Source: DASYHS01 sp035998295 | GTDB lineage: Bacteria; Pseudomonadota; Alphaproteobacteria; Azospirillales; Azospirillaceae | Length of the DNA stretch: 22,952 bases | NCBI RefSeq assembly: GCF_035998295.1 | Contig: NZ_DASYHS010000121.1 | Coordinates: 1-22,952 of the forward strand | Direction: 5' to 3' | Shown: piece after piece, positions 17,701-22,941 of the stretch | Layout of the letters: each line of letters starts with the position of its first letter | How positions within the stretch are numbered: the stretch's first letter is position 1 | Notes under the pieces: model-generated | The model's database searches: none | Seen by the model: only the letters and a program-made list of their open reading frames with translations | What the model was told of the DNA's origin: nothing | Translations under genes and position numbers: made by a program

Positions 17701-19370
17701 TGATCCATGCCGCGGCGGGCGGCGTCGGGCTGGCCGCGGTCCAGTTCGCCCTGGAGGCCGGGGCGGAGATCTTCGCGACCGCCGGCAGCCCCGAGAAGCG
17801 CGACTACCTGAAGTCGCTGGGCGTGCCGCACGTGCTGGATTCGCGCTCCCTCGACTTCGCCGACCGGATCATGGAGATCACCGGCGGCGAGGGCGTCGAC
17901 CTGGTGCTGAACTCGCTCGCCGGCGAGGCGATCCCGAAGAGCCTCGCGCTGCTGCGCGGCTACGGCAGGTTCCTGGAGATCGGCAAGACCGACATCTACC
18001 AGGACAGCCGGTTCGGCCTCAGGCCGTTCCGCAACAACCTGTCCTTCTTCGCGATCGACCTGGACAAGCTGTTCCACGACCGGCCGGAGATCGCGGGCGA
18101 GCTGTTCGGCGAGGTGATGGCCTATTTCCGCGACCGGCGGCTGGAGCCGCTGCCGCGCCACGCCTTCCCGGTGTCGCAGGCCGAGGCCGCGTTCCGCCAC
18201 ATGGCCCAGGCCAGGCACATCGGCAAGATCGTGCTGGGCATGCGCGACGCGGCGGCCGAGGCGGCGGCGCCGGCGTCCCGGGCGCTGCCGCTGCGCGCCG
18301 ACGGGACCTACCTGATGACCGGCGGCCTCGGCGGCTTCGGCGTCGCGGTCGCGCGCTGGCTTGTGGACAGGGGGGCCCGGCACCTGGTCCTGACCGGGCG
18401 CAGCGGCGCCGCGTCCGAGAGCGCGCAGGCCGCGGTCGCCGCGATGCGCGAGGCCGGCGCCGAGGTCCGGGTCGTGCGCGCCGACGTGACGGACGGGGCG
18501 GCGATGGCGGCCCTGCTGGAGGAGGTGCGGCGCACGATGCCGCCGCTGCGCGGCGTGCTGCACGCGGCCATGGTGCTCGACGACGGCTTCATCGGGCAGC
18601 TCGACCTCGCGCGGCTCGAGCGCGTGCTGGCGCCGAAGCTCGCGGGCGCGGCGCATCTGCACCGGCTGACCCGGAACGACCCGCTCGACCTGTTCGTGAT
18701 GTTCTCCTCCTTCGCGACCATGGTCGGCAATCCCGGCCAGGCCAACTACTCCGCCGCCAACGCGTTCCTGGACGCGCTCGCGCATCACCGGCGCGCGCTG
18801 GGGCTGCCGGCGCTGGCGGTCGACTGGGGCGCGATCGGCGACGTCGGCTACGTCGCCCAGCACTCCGACATCGGCCGGCATTTCGAGCGGCACGGACTGA
18901 CCGCCTTCGCCCCGGCCCGGGCGCTGGCGGTGCTGGAGCAGTTGCTGCGCGCGAACGCCGTCCAGGCCGGCGCCGTCGACATGGACTGGCAGAAATGGGG
19001 CAAGTACATGCCCGAGATCGCGACCTCGCCCCGCTTCGCCCATCTGGCGGCGGCCGGCGAGGCGGCGGCCGAGGCCCAGGCGGACGGCGCGTCGCTGCGC
19101 GAGACGCTGCTCGGCACCGCCGCCGACGAGCGCCGGCCGATCCTGGAGGACGCGCTGCGCCGGCAGCTCGCGACCGTGCTCGGCACCCAGCCCGCCAGGA
19201 TCGACCTCGGCCAGCCGCTCGGCGACCTGGGACTGGACTCGCTGATGGCGGTGGAGCTGAGCTGCCTGATCGAGGATACCCTGGGGGTGAAGCTGCCGAC
19301 GATCCAGCTCGTCCAGACGCCGAGCCTGTCCAGGCTCGCCGAGCGTCTGCTGGCCGAGATCGACGGCTGA
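11736..19370 (+). CDS. Single-module highly reducing type I polyketide synthase, KS-AT-DH-MT-ER-KR-ACP
   Basis: 2544 aa. KS (1-430): Cys182 in DTACSSS, His317 in EAHGTGT, His357 in KTNIGHLEAAAG. AT (about 555-860): Ser652 in GHSTGE, with VPFHS (752-756) in place of the methylmalonyl YASH, so malonyl-CoA is likely. DH (about 930-1190): His951 in HxxxGxxxxP and Asp1112 in DAAFQ. C-methyltransferase (about 1350-1590): EIGAGTG at 1426-1432. ER (about 1846-2165): NADPH loop HAAAGGVG at 1991-1998. KR (about 2185-2370): GGLGGFG at 2196-2202, Tyr2338 in NYSAANA, and LDD in HAAMVLDDG, the B-type mark. ACP (about 2465-2540): phosphopantetheine Ser2502 in GLDSLMAVEL. All active sites look intact, so each cycle could give a fully reduced alpha-methylated unit. 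There is no loading module and no thioesterase, so it depends on neighbours for starter and release. It may act iteratively. GGAGG precedes ATG 11736. Confidence 0.96.
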   Translation: MTATNGSEPIAIIGIGCRFPGGVDGPDAFWRLLTGGVDAISEIPADRWNAQWFFHPDPAARPGSMSVRYGGFVDAIDRFDAGFFGISPREAALMDPQQRLLLEVAWEAIEDGGQTLERLGGSKAGVFVGIAAYDYAEIQHGADNRDFIGPHTNTGLALSIAANRISYIFNFTGPSIAVDTACSSSLVAMHLACRALRQGECTTALVGGVNAILKPEATIGFSRASMLAPDGRCKTFDARANGYVRGEGAGVVMLKPLSAARADGDRVYAVIRNSVVNQDGRTNGMTVPGRAAQEAMLREAYEGAGIVPGEVQYMEAHGTGTPVGDPIEVGAIGTVLSGGRPADRPCVIGSVKTNIGHLEAAAGIAGVIKAALAIEHRQIPPNLNFQSPNPEIAFKALKLRVPVALEPWPDNGCPARAGVNSFGFGGTNAHVVLEEAPARAAGAGLETAGDTVHVLPISARGADALDALARGWRELLSRPDAGGEPGAGGEPDLAALCAAADIAALCAAAALRRSHHDHRLAVLGRTRGELRDRIDEHLAGGTAAGIASTRQHGARPGARPVFVFSGMGPQWWAMGRQLLACEPVFRAALERCDAAFARHAGWSLLAEMTAQEERSRMAETQVSQPANFALQVALFELWRSWGIEPGAIVGHSTGEAAAFHCAGVMDLDEATRVIYHRSRLQQRASDKGRMAAAALTAEQARARLAGYEGRATLAAVNSPGSVTLAGDTDAIEELVAALESEGNGPRLLPVTVPFHSHHMDPLRDELLAALEGLRTATPNIPLVSTVTGEDAGGLTLDAGYWWHNVRDPVMFAPAVAGLIERGHELFLEVGPHPVLSSMISECLAAARRKGAVFHTLRRQADEQATIRGSLAALYATGQAVDWAALQAGDGGGVRLPAYPWQRERHWHEPASSIDGRLGSRVHPLLGRRTDAAAPSWEADVDRWLFPWLDDHRVQGAAIYPGAGYVEMALAAGREAGSGPVVLEDLRFHRAMVLPDDRSCRMQTTLDEREGTLSIHSRPRGGEGDWALHASGRIVRRAGTAERVDLAALRARFGGGAADCYAEFREIGLDYGPCFQGIEQLWRGEGEAVGVLRLPEPLRADAGTFIVHPSLLDAAFQAILGTLARQAGGSRTTYLPVRIGRLRVLGAINHWQPLWVHARRTALDSKGLEGTIRILDYKGNVLVEVQGFGCKALESGPTDAEAANRWLYAFQWQELGAAGTGEARVADHVAGPDQVAEDVGPALGRIAQELGRADYYATVEPQLDALCAAFFAEALAKLGLDLTPGGRFEADAVRERLAIAPHHHRLFGRMVEVLAESGHLRADGGTLEVLRAPEPGRAEAMFERMREELPAYAPELALIGRCGPALAEVLAGEADPLQIIFPDGSQAATEELYRDSRSFGTYNRFAAEAVRAVVDRLPADRTLRILEIGAGTGSLASHLLPLLPAERTEYVYTDVSGAFTRTAEQKFGAHPFVRYRTLDIERDPAGQGFDAGSFDLVLAGDVLHATRDLRRTLGHVAALAAPEGLLALVELTRPPYWFDLVFGLLKGWWAFEDADIRPAHACIGSEPWRDVLGASGFADIRFLADDAGFREPLHSVVLARRAVGGQTAPAAAPAAVKTGHWLVLADEGGTGARLAEALAGRGHRVVVVRPGGDYARDGAAIRVRPDHPEDFRALLKEPELAAAARLGAVHLWGLDAPALEEASPEAVAAAQRPGTGGALHLVQALAALPGVERRLVLVTRGCTAAGARSGAPAVAQAPIRGFGRVVLNEHPELHCRMVDLDPGLDPGLDPGTGGLEESGQLLAECLAEDGEAEVALRAGRRHGARLQQMSVDGLRQAALGTRPVAEGEAFRLDVAKPGALENLVLRRTERRRPGPGEIEVEAHWTGLNFRDVMKAMGIYPTEGDVPLVLGDECAGVVAEVGAGVTKVRPGDRVVAIASGFGTHLTVAQAFVQPLPDHVAFEEGATIPITFLTAYYALHHLGRMRRGERVLIHAAAGGVGLAAVQFALEAGAEIFATAGSPEKRDYLKSLGVPHVLDSRSLDFADRIMEITGGEGVDLVLNSLAGEAIPKSLALLRGYGRFLEIGKTDIYQDSRFGLRPFRNNLSFFAIDLDKLFHDRPEIAGELFGEVMAYFRDRRLEPLPRHAFPVSQAEAAFRHMAQARHIGKIVLGMRDAAAEAAAPASRALPLRADGTYLMTGGLGGFGVAVARWLVDRGARHLVLTGRSGAASESAQAAVAAMREAGAEVRVVRADVTDGAAMAALLEEVRRTMPPLRGVLHAAMVLDDGFIGQLDLARLERVLAPKLAGAAHLHRLTRNDPLDLFVMFSSFATMVGNPGQANYSAANAFLDALAHHRRALGLPALAVDWGAIGDVGYVAQHSDIGRHFERHGLTAFAPARALAVLEQLLRANAVQAGAVDMDWQKWGKYMPEIATSPRFAHLAAAGEAAAEAQADGASLRETLLGTAADERRPILEDALRRQLATVLGTQPARIDLGQPLGDLGLDSLMAVELSCLIEDTLGVKLPTIQLVQTPSLSRLAERLLAEIDG
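13218..13261 (+). repeat. 17-bp direct repeat in the KS-AT linker
   Basis: GCGCTGTGCGCGGCCGC occurs at 13218-13234 and again at 13245-13261, in frame, encoding a duplicated ALCAAA stretch. Just before it, GGEP is also doubled. The linker has expanded by slippage-type duplication without breaking the frame. Confidence 0.7.
17069..17104 (+). repeat. Three perfect 12-bp repeats in the PKS linker before ER
   Basis: CCTCGATCCCGG is repeated three times without interruption, giving three in-frame copies of LDPG in the linker upstream of the enoylreductase. It is likely replication slippage in a flexible region and may vary between strains. Confidence 0.85.
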
Positions 19371-19388
19371 CGGGACAGGAGGAAACGG

Positions 19389-19829
19389 ATGGCGTTCGAA
19401 CCCCGCAACCCCGACTACGCGGCCGCCGCGGCCGCCATCTTCAAGGATGCCGCCTTCGTGGCCGATCTGGGGATCGAGCCGGCGGAGATCGGCCCCGGAC
19501 GGGTCGATTCCCGCCTCGTCCCGCAGGCGCGGCACCTCCAGCACGACGGGGTGATCCATGCCGGCGTCCAGGCGACCATGGCCGACCACACCGCCGGCGC
19601 CGCCGCCTACACGCTGATCGGCGCCGACCAGATCGTGCTCACGGTCAACTTCCTGATCAACCTGCTGCAGGTCGCGGTCGGGGAGGAGCTGCGCTGCCGG
19701 TCGCGGGTGCTGCGGGCCGGCCGCCGGATGGTCGTCGCCGAATCCGAGGTCTTCGCGGTCGCGCAGGGCAAGGTGCGGCTGTGCTCGAAGGCGACGGTCA
19801 CGCTCGCCGTGATAGACCGGCAGCGCTGA
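19389..19829 (+). CDS. PaaI-family hotdog-fold thioesterase
   Basis: A 146-aa single hotdog domain. HDGVIHAGVQATMADHTAGAAA (residues 52-73) matches the PaaI/YbgC-like active region, with Asp66 as probable catalytic acid. It lies 18 bases after the PKS stop behind a strong GGAGGAAA site. PaaI enzymes hydrolyse acyl-CoA, and some act on acyl-ACP. The PKS has no terminal TE domain, so this protein is the obvious candidate to release its product or to clear misprimed chains (inference). Confidence 0.88.
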   Translation: MAFEPRNPDYAAAAAAIFKDAAFVADLGIEPAEIGPGRVDSRLVPQARHLQHDGVIHAGVQATMADHTAGAAAYTLIGADQIVLTVNFLINLLQVAVGEELRCRSRVLRAGRRMVVAESEVFAVAQGKVRLCSKATVTLAVIDRQR

Positions 19830-19869
19830 GCGGCACTCATACAACAAGGGGAAGGAAAGGCGCCCGACG

Positions 19870-20133
19870 ATGCAGGACAAGGAACTCTTCGACAAGGTGG
19901 TCACGCATATCGGCGAGTTCATCGAGGCCGATACCTCGCACCTGACCCCGGATTCGCGGCTGGCGACGTCGATCCAGGGATTGAACTCGCTGAAGATGTT
20001 CGAACTGATCCTCTATCTCGAGGACTGCTTCGGCATGAGCTTCGGCGAGGACGTCATGGACAAGATCGACACCATGGACGACCTCGTCGGCTATATCCGC
20101 GAGCGCATGACGGCGGGCGTCCAGCCCGCCTGA
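19870..20133 (+). CDS. Free-standing acyl carrier protein
   Basis: An 87-aa acidic helical protein with the ACP fold. The phosphopantetheine site is Ser40 in GLNSLKMFELILYLED, where the usual DSL is NSL, followed by the typical acidic helix and a C-terminal segment DTMDDLVGYIRERM. It is probably the carrier loaded by the upstream acyl-AMP ligase and used by the following ketosynthase. A GGGGAAGGAAAGG stretch precedes ATG 19870; the gap to the thioesterase is 40 bases. The Asp-to-Asn change next to the modified Ser may alter which phosphopantetheinyl transferase or partner recognises it. Confidence 0.9.
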   Translation: MQDKELFDKVVTHIGEFIEADTSHLTPDSRLATSIQGLNSLKMFELILYLEDCFGMSFGEDVMDKIDTMDDLVGYIRERMTAGVQPA

Positions 20134-20162
20134 GGCCCGCCGGAACGGCATCGGGAGAAGGC

Positions 20163-21410
20163 ATGGCGTCTCGGCGCAACGTGGTCGTCACCGGCATGGG
20201 CGTCGCCTCGCCGCTCGGCTGCACGGCCGGCGGCTTCTGGGACGGGCTGCTGACGGGCCGGGCCGGGATCGGGCCGGTCACCCGCTTCGATCCCGCCCGG
20301 TTCGCCTGCCGGCTGGCGGGCGAGGTCGACGACGGCCGGCTCGACCCCGTCGACGGGCCCTTCTCCTTCGAGATCAAGCGCATGAGCACCTTCGTGCGCC
20401 ATGCGCTCCATGCCGCCGGCCGCGCCATCGGCGACAGCCGGCTGTTCCCCGACGGCCGCCCGCCGCCGGGCGGGGCGGTGTTCATGGGCGTCGCGATGGG
20501 CGGGCTGCCCAGCATCGAGGCGGGGGTGCTGCGCCAGGAACGCCACGGCGTGCGCAAGACGACGCCGTTCCTGATCCCGTCGCTGATCCCGAACATGGCG
20601 GCGAGCATGATCGCGCTGCGCCACGCGATCACGGCTCCCCAGCGGACCGTCGCAGGGGCGTGCGCGAGCGGCAGCCAAGCGATCGGCGAGGCGGCGGAGG
20701 CAATCCGGTCGGGGGCGTGCGACTGGGCGCTGGCCGGCGGCGCCGAGGCGGTGACGACGCCGATCACGTGGTCCGGCTTCGAGGCGATGCACGCGCTGAG
20801 CCCGGGCGAGGACGCCGGCCGCGCGCCGCGCCCCTTCGACCGGGCGCGCGACGGCATGATCTGCGGCGAGGGGGCGGCGGTCTTCGTCCTGGAGGAGCGC
20901 AGCCGCGCCGAGGCCCGGGGTGCCGCGATCCTGGGCGCGGTCGGCGGCTACGCCACCAACAGCGGCTGCGGCGAGGACATCACCGGCATCGCGGTCGCCG
21001 ACACGGCCGCGTGCATGGCCGCGGCCCTCGACGACGCCGGCCTGGCGCCGTCCGAAATCGGCTGCGTCTTCGCCCAGGCCTCGGGCATGGTCCGGGGCGA
21101 TGCGGCCGAGCTTGCGGCGGTGCGCGCGACCTTCGGGCCCGCCCGGCTGCCGGCCGTCACCTCGATCAAGGGCCATACCGGCTATCTCTTCGCGGCCAAC
21201 GGACCGGTGAACGTCGCCGCCGCCCTCCTGGCGATGCGCGACCGGCTGGTGCCGCCGACCCGGAACCTCGACGCGCCCGACCCCGAGTTCGGGGAGTTCG
21301 ACATCCCCACGGCCGCGCGCCGCGCCGAGCCGCGCCACTGCCTGGTGAACGCCTTCGGCTTCGGCGGCATCAACGCGACGCTGGTCGTGTCGCGGCCGGA
21401 CCTTTCCTGA
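20163..21410 (+). CDS. FabF-like ketosynthase lacking both catalytic histidines
   Basis: A 415-aa thiolase-fold protein of the KAS I/II family (start MASRRNVVVTGMGVASPLG, end NAFGFGGINATLVV). The nucleophile Cys167 is present in GACASGS. The first His of the Cys-His-His triad (AHGTST in FabF) is replaced by Gln305 in FAQASGM. The second (KSMTGH in FabF) is replaced by Tyr341 in KGHTGY, although a His sits three residues earlier. Without these, decarboxylative condensation should be impaired. It may act as an acyltransferase or non-decarboxylating condensing enzyme, or pair with another KS as a chain-length-factor-like subunit, although classical CLFs lose the Cys instead. GGGAGAAGG precedes ATG 20163. 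It follows the free ACP by 29 bases, its likely partner. Confidence 0.9.
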   Translation: MASRRNVVVTGMGVASPLGCTAGGFWDGLLTGRAGIGPVTRFDPARFACRLAGEVDDGRLDPVDGPFSFEIKRMSTFVRHALHAAGRAIGDSRLFPDGRPPPGGAVFMGVAMGGLPSIEAGVLRQERHGVRKTTPFLIPSLIPNMAASMIALRHAITAPQRTVAGACASGSQAIGEAAEAIRSGACDWALAGGAEAVTTPITWSGFEAMHALSPGEDAGRAPRPFDRARDGMICGEGAAVFVLEERSRAEARGAAILGAVGGYATNSGCGEDITGIAVADTAACMAAALDDAGLAPSEIGCVFAQASGMVRGDAAELAAVRATFGPARLPAVTSIKGHTGYLFAANGPVNVAAALLAMRDRLVPPTRNLDAPDPEFGEFDIPTAARRAEPRHCLVNAFGFGGINATLVVSRPDLS

Positions 21411-21420
21411 AAGCAACGAC

Positions 21421-21424
21421 GAGG
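21421..21424 (+). promoter_or_regulatory. Ribosome-binding site deciding a GTG start
   Basis: GAGG lies 6 bases before GTG 21431, just after the ketosynthase stop. No ATG is available near the start of the PLP-enzyme frame, so GTG is the best start. Confidence 0.55.
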
Positions 21425-21430
21425 ACTGTA

Positions 21431-22450
21431 GTGGAAGACGCCTGGATCTTCGATGCGAGCGCCGAAAGCCTGGACTTCCCGGGCGCGGTCGACATGGTCT
21501 ACCCGATCGTCCAGGACCGCGAGCCGCCGGAGGGGGTGCGCCGCGCGCTCGTCGACGCGGTCGGCAAGGTGGCGCGCTATCCCCATCTGGAGCGCGAGGT
21601 CAGCGTCGCGATCGGCGGCTATCTCGGGATACCGGCGAACCGGGTATTGTCGGCCGCCGGGGGCAACGGCGCGCTCGACCTGATCAGCCGCGCGTTCCTG
21701 GCCGGGCGCAAGGTGGTCGTGCCGCTGCCGGCGTTCTGGCAGATCGCCGACGCGCCGCGCCGGCACGGCGCGCGGCTGTCGACCCCGTCCCTGCTGGGCG
21801 AGGATCCCGTGCCGGCGATCCTGGCGGCCTTCGACGACGCCGACGCGATCATGCTCTGCTCGCCGAACAACCCGCTGGGCTGCGACCTGCCCGCGGGGCT
21901 GGTGCCGGCACTGCTCGAGCGCTCTGCCGGGCGGCCGGTCGTGATCGACGAGAGCTACGCCGACATGACCGGCGAGAGCCACGCCTCGACCCTGCACCCC
22001 GATCTGGTGCTGGCCCGCGGGTTCAAGGTCTGGACCATACCCGGCGCGCGGGTCGGCTACATCGTGGCGGCGCCGGAGCGGCTGCGCGCCTGCGCCGCCA
22101 TGCGCCCGCCGTTCGAATCGGGCGTCTTCGCCGAGGCGGCGGCGCTGGGCGCGATCGAGGCGATCGACGATGTCCGCAGGATCTGGGACGAGGTCCGGGC
22201 CGACCTGCGCTACCTGGAGCGCCGGCTCGCGGAAATCGGCGGGACCGTCACGCCCAGCCGCACGCTGTTCGCGAACTGGCGCCATCCCGAGGCCGTGCGC
22301 GTGTGGAGCGAACTGAAGAAGCGGAAGATCTTCTGCCTCAGCGCGGAGAGCGGTGTCGTCTATGGCATGCCGGACGACATGCTGCGCTTCACGGCCCGGC
22401 GCCCGGATGTCGTCGATCATGTCGCTGAAGAGATCAAAAAAATACTATGA
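21431..22450 (+). CDS. PLP fold-type I enzyme, HisC/CobD-like aminotransferase or decarboxylase
   Basis: 339 aa. The class I/II aminotransferase plan is clear: AAGGNGALDLISRAF (cofactor-phosphate loop), SPNNPLG (substrate/PLP Asn), VIDESYADM (Asp pairing with the PLP nitrogen), the Schiff-base Lys199 in ARGFKVWTIPGARVGY, and a C-terminal LRFTARR for carboxylate binding. The residue before the Lys is Phe, where HisC has Ser and CobD Thr, and the IPGxRxGY stretch resembles CobD (threonine-phosphate decarboxylase) as much as HisC. It could therefore transaminate or decarboxylate. Its role is probably to supply an amine or amino acid, or to aminate the polyketide chain. It starts at GTG 21431, 20 bases after the ketosynthase, and is the last large gene before the peptide array. 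Confidence 0.85.
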   Translation: MEDAWIFDASAESLDFPGAVDMVYPIVQDREPPEGVRRALVDAVGKVARYPHLEREVSVAIGGYLGIPANRVLSAAGGNGALDLISRAFLAGRKVVVPLPAFWQIADAPRRHGARLSTPSLLGEDPVPAILAAFDDADAIMLCSPNNPLGCDLPAGLVPALLERSAGRPVVIDESYADMTGESHASTLHPDLVLARGFKVWTIPGARVGYIVAAPERLRACAAMRPPFESGVFAEAAALGAIEAIDDVRRIWDEVRADLRYLERRLAEIGGTVTPSRTLFANWRHPEAVRVWSELKKRKIFCLSAESGVVYGMPDDMLRFTARRPDVVDHVAEEIKKIL

Positions 22451-22581
22451 TAGGCAACTTCGCTCAAGTGGAAGGACATTACTGTTGCGGGTGTTTGATT
22501 TTTTTGTGACGATGGTTTCGCTTGATGGTTAAGCATTTCCATCCAAGCAAAGCAGGACTCGCCACGAGAGGAGAATTCATC
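22451..22581. promoter_or_regulatory. AT-richer leader of the peptide array
   Basis: This 131-bp gap is visibly AT-richer than the cluster. It holds a run of seven T (22499-22505) without a GC hairpin before it, and an imperfect stem (22520-22528 with 22539-22548) around a TTAAGCATTT loop. It could contain a separate promoter or mRNA-processing site for the peptide genes; no consensus promoter is evident. Confidence 0.4.
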
Positions 22582-22704
22582 ATGGGTTACTACGAGGCTG
22601 CTATCGGCACTTTCACGCCTACCGTGCAGGAAAAGGCGAAGGACGCGGCGCCGGCCGAGACGAAGCTGACCCGCGACGAAGAGGCCGAACTCAAGGCCGA
22701 GTAG
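22582..22704 (+). CDS. Small peptide 1 of tandem MGY family
   Basis: A 40-aa product. It begins MGYY, has a short neutral segment to about residue 15, and then a charged Glu/Lys-rich tail ending in KAE. ATG 22582 is preceded by AGGAG at an 8-base spacing; an in-frame ATG at 22522 has no such site and its extra residues are not shared with peptide 2. It aligns without gaps to the next gene (17 of 40 identical by my count), including MGYY, Phe11, Gln16, AE-x-KLT and the final A-E. I do not recognise the family. The conservation at both ends and its place behind a radical SAM/PKS operon suggest a ribosomal precursor, carrier or acyl acceptor (inference). Confidence 0.82.
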   Translation: MGYYEAAIGTFTPTVQEKAKDAAPAETKLTRDEEAELKAE

Positions 22705-22760
22705 TCACCGAACCTCCGGCTTGTCACGACGATCGTTCCAACCCACAAGGAGACCTGGAG

Positions 22761-22883
22761 ATGGGCTACTACAAGTACGGCCTCACGCCGTTCGACAGCG
22801 CCGAGCAGGGCGAGGCTCGTGAGACCCCGGCGGCCGAGATGAAGCTGACCGAGCACGAGACCGCGGAAGTCGAAGCCGAGTGA
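22761..22883 (+). CDS. Small peptide 2 of tandem MGY family
   Basis: A 40-aa paralogue of the preceding gene: MGYYKYGLTPF at the front, then an acidic region with AAEMKLTEHETAE and a final EAE. AGGAG lies 8 bases before ATG 22761. Compared with peptide 1 the front third has changed (an extra Tyr at residue 6 and a Pro at 10) while the MGYY start and the tail pattern persist, as expected if the variable part is the functional part and the ends are recognised by shared enzymes. There are no Cys and few Ser/Thr, which argues against lanthipeptide or thiazole chemistry. Function unknown. Confidence 0.85.
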   Translation: MGYYKYGLTPFDSAEQGEARETPAAEMKLTEHETAEVEAE

Positions 22884-22892
22884 CATCGCGCT

Positions 22893-22907
22893 GCGCCCAT
22901 CGGGCGC
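22893..22907 (+). repeat. Perfect GC hairpin between peptide genes 2 and 3
   Basis: GCGCCC and GGGCGC pair around ATC, 9 bases after the peptide 2 stop and before a pyrimidine-rich stretch. It could be an RNA-processing or partial-termination element that sets the ratio of peptide transcripts; no equivalent is seen between peptides 1 and 2. Confidence 0.4.
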
Positions 22908-22941
22908 GGCACCATCCCCCTTCGCGTACGGAGAGAACGAC

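Noticed and set aside
14679..19922. A 1747-codon open frame on the minus strand opposite the PKS
   Set aside because: A compositional shadow of the PKS codon bias, rich in Arg, Gly, Ala, Asp and Val with no domain pattern.
22499..22505. Run of seven T as an intrinsic terminator after the PLP enzyme
   Set aside because: No GC-rich stem precedes it; the only complementary arms are about four bases long.
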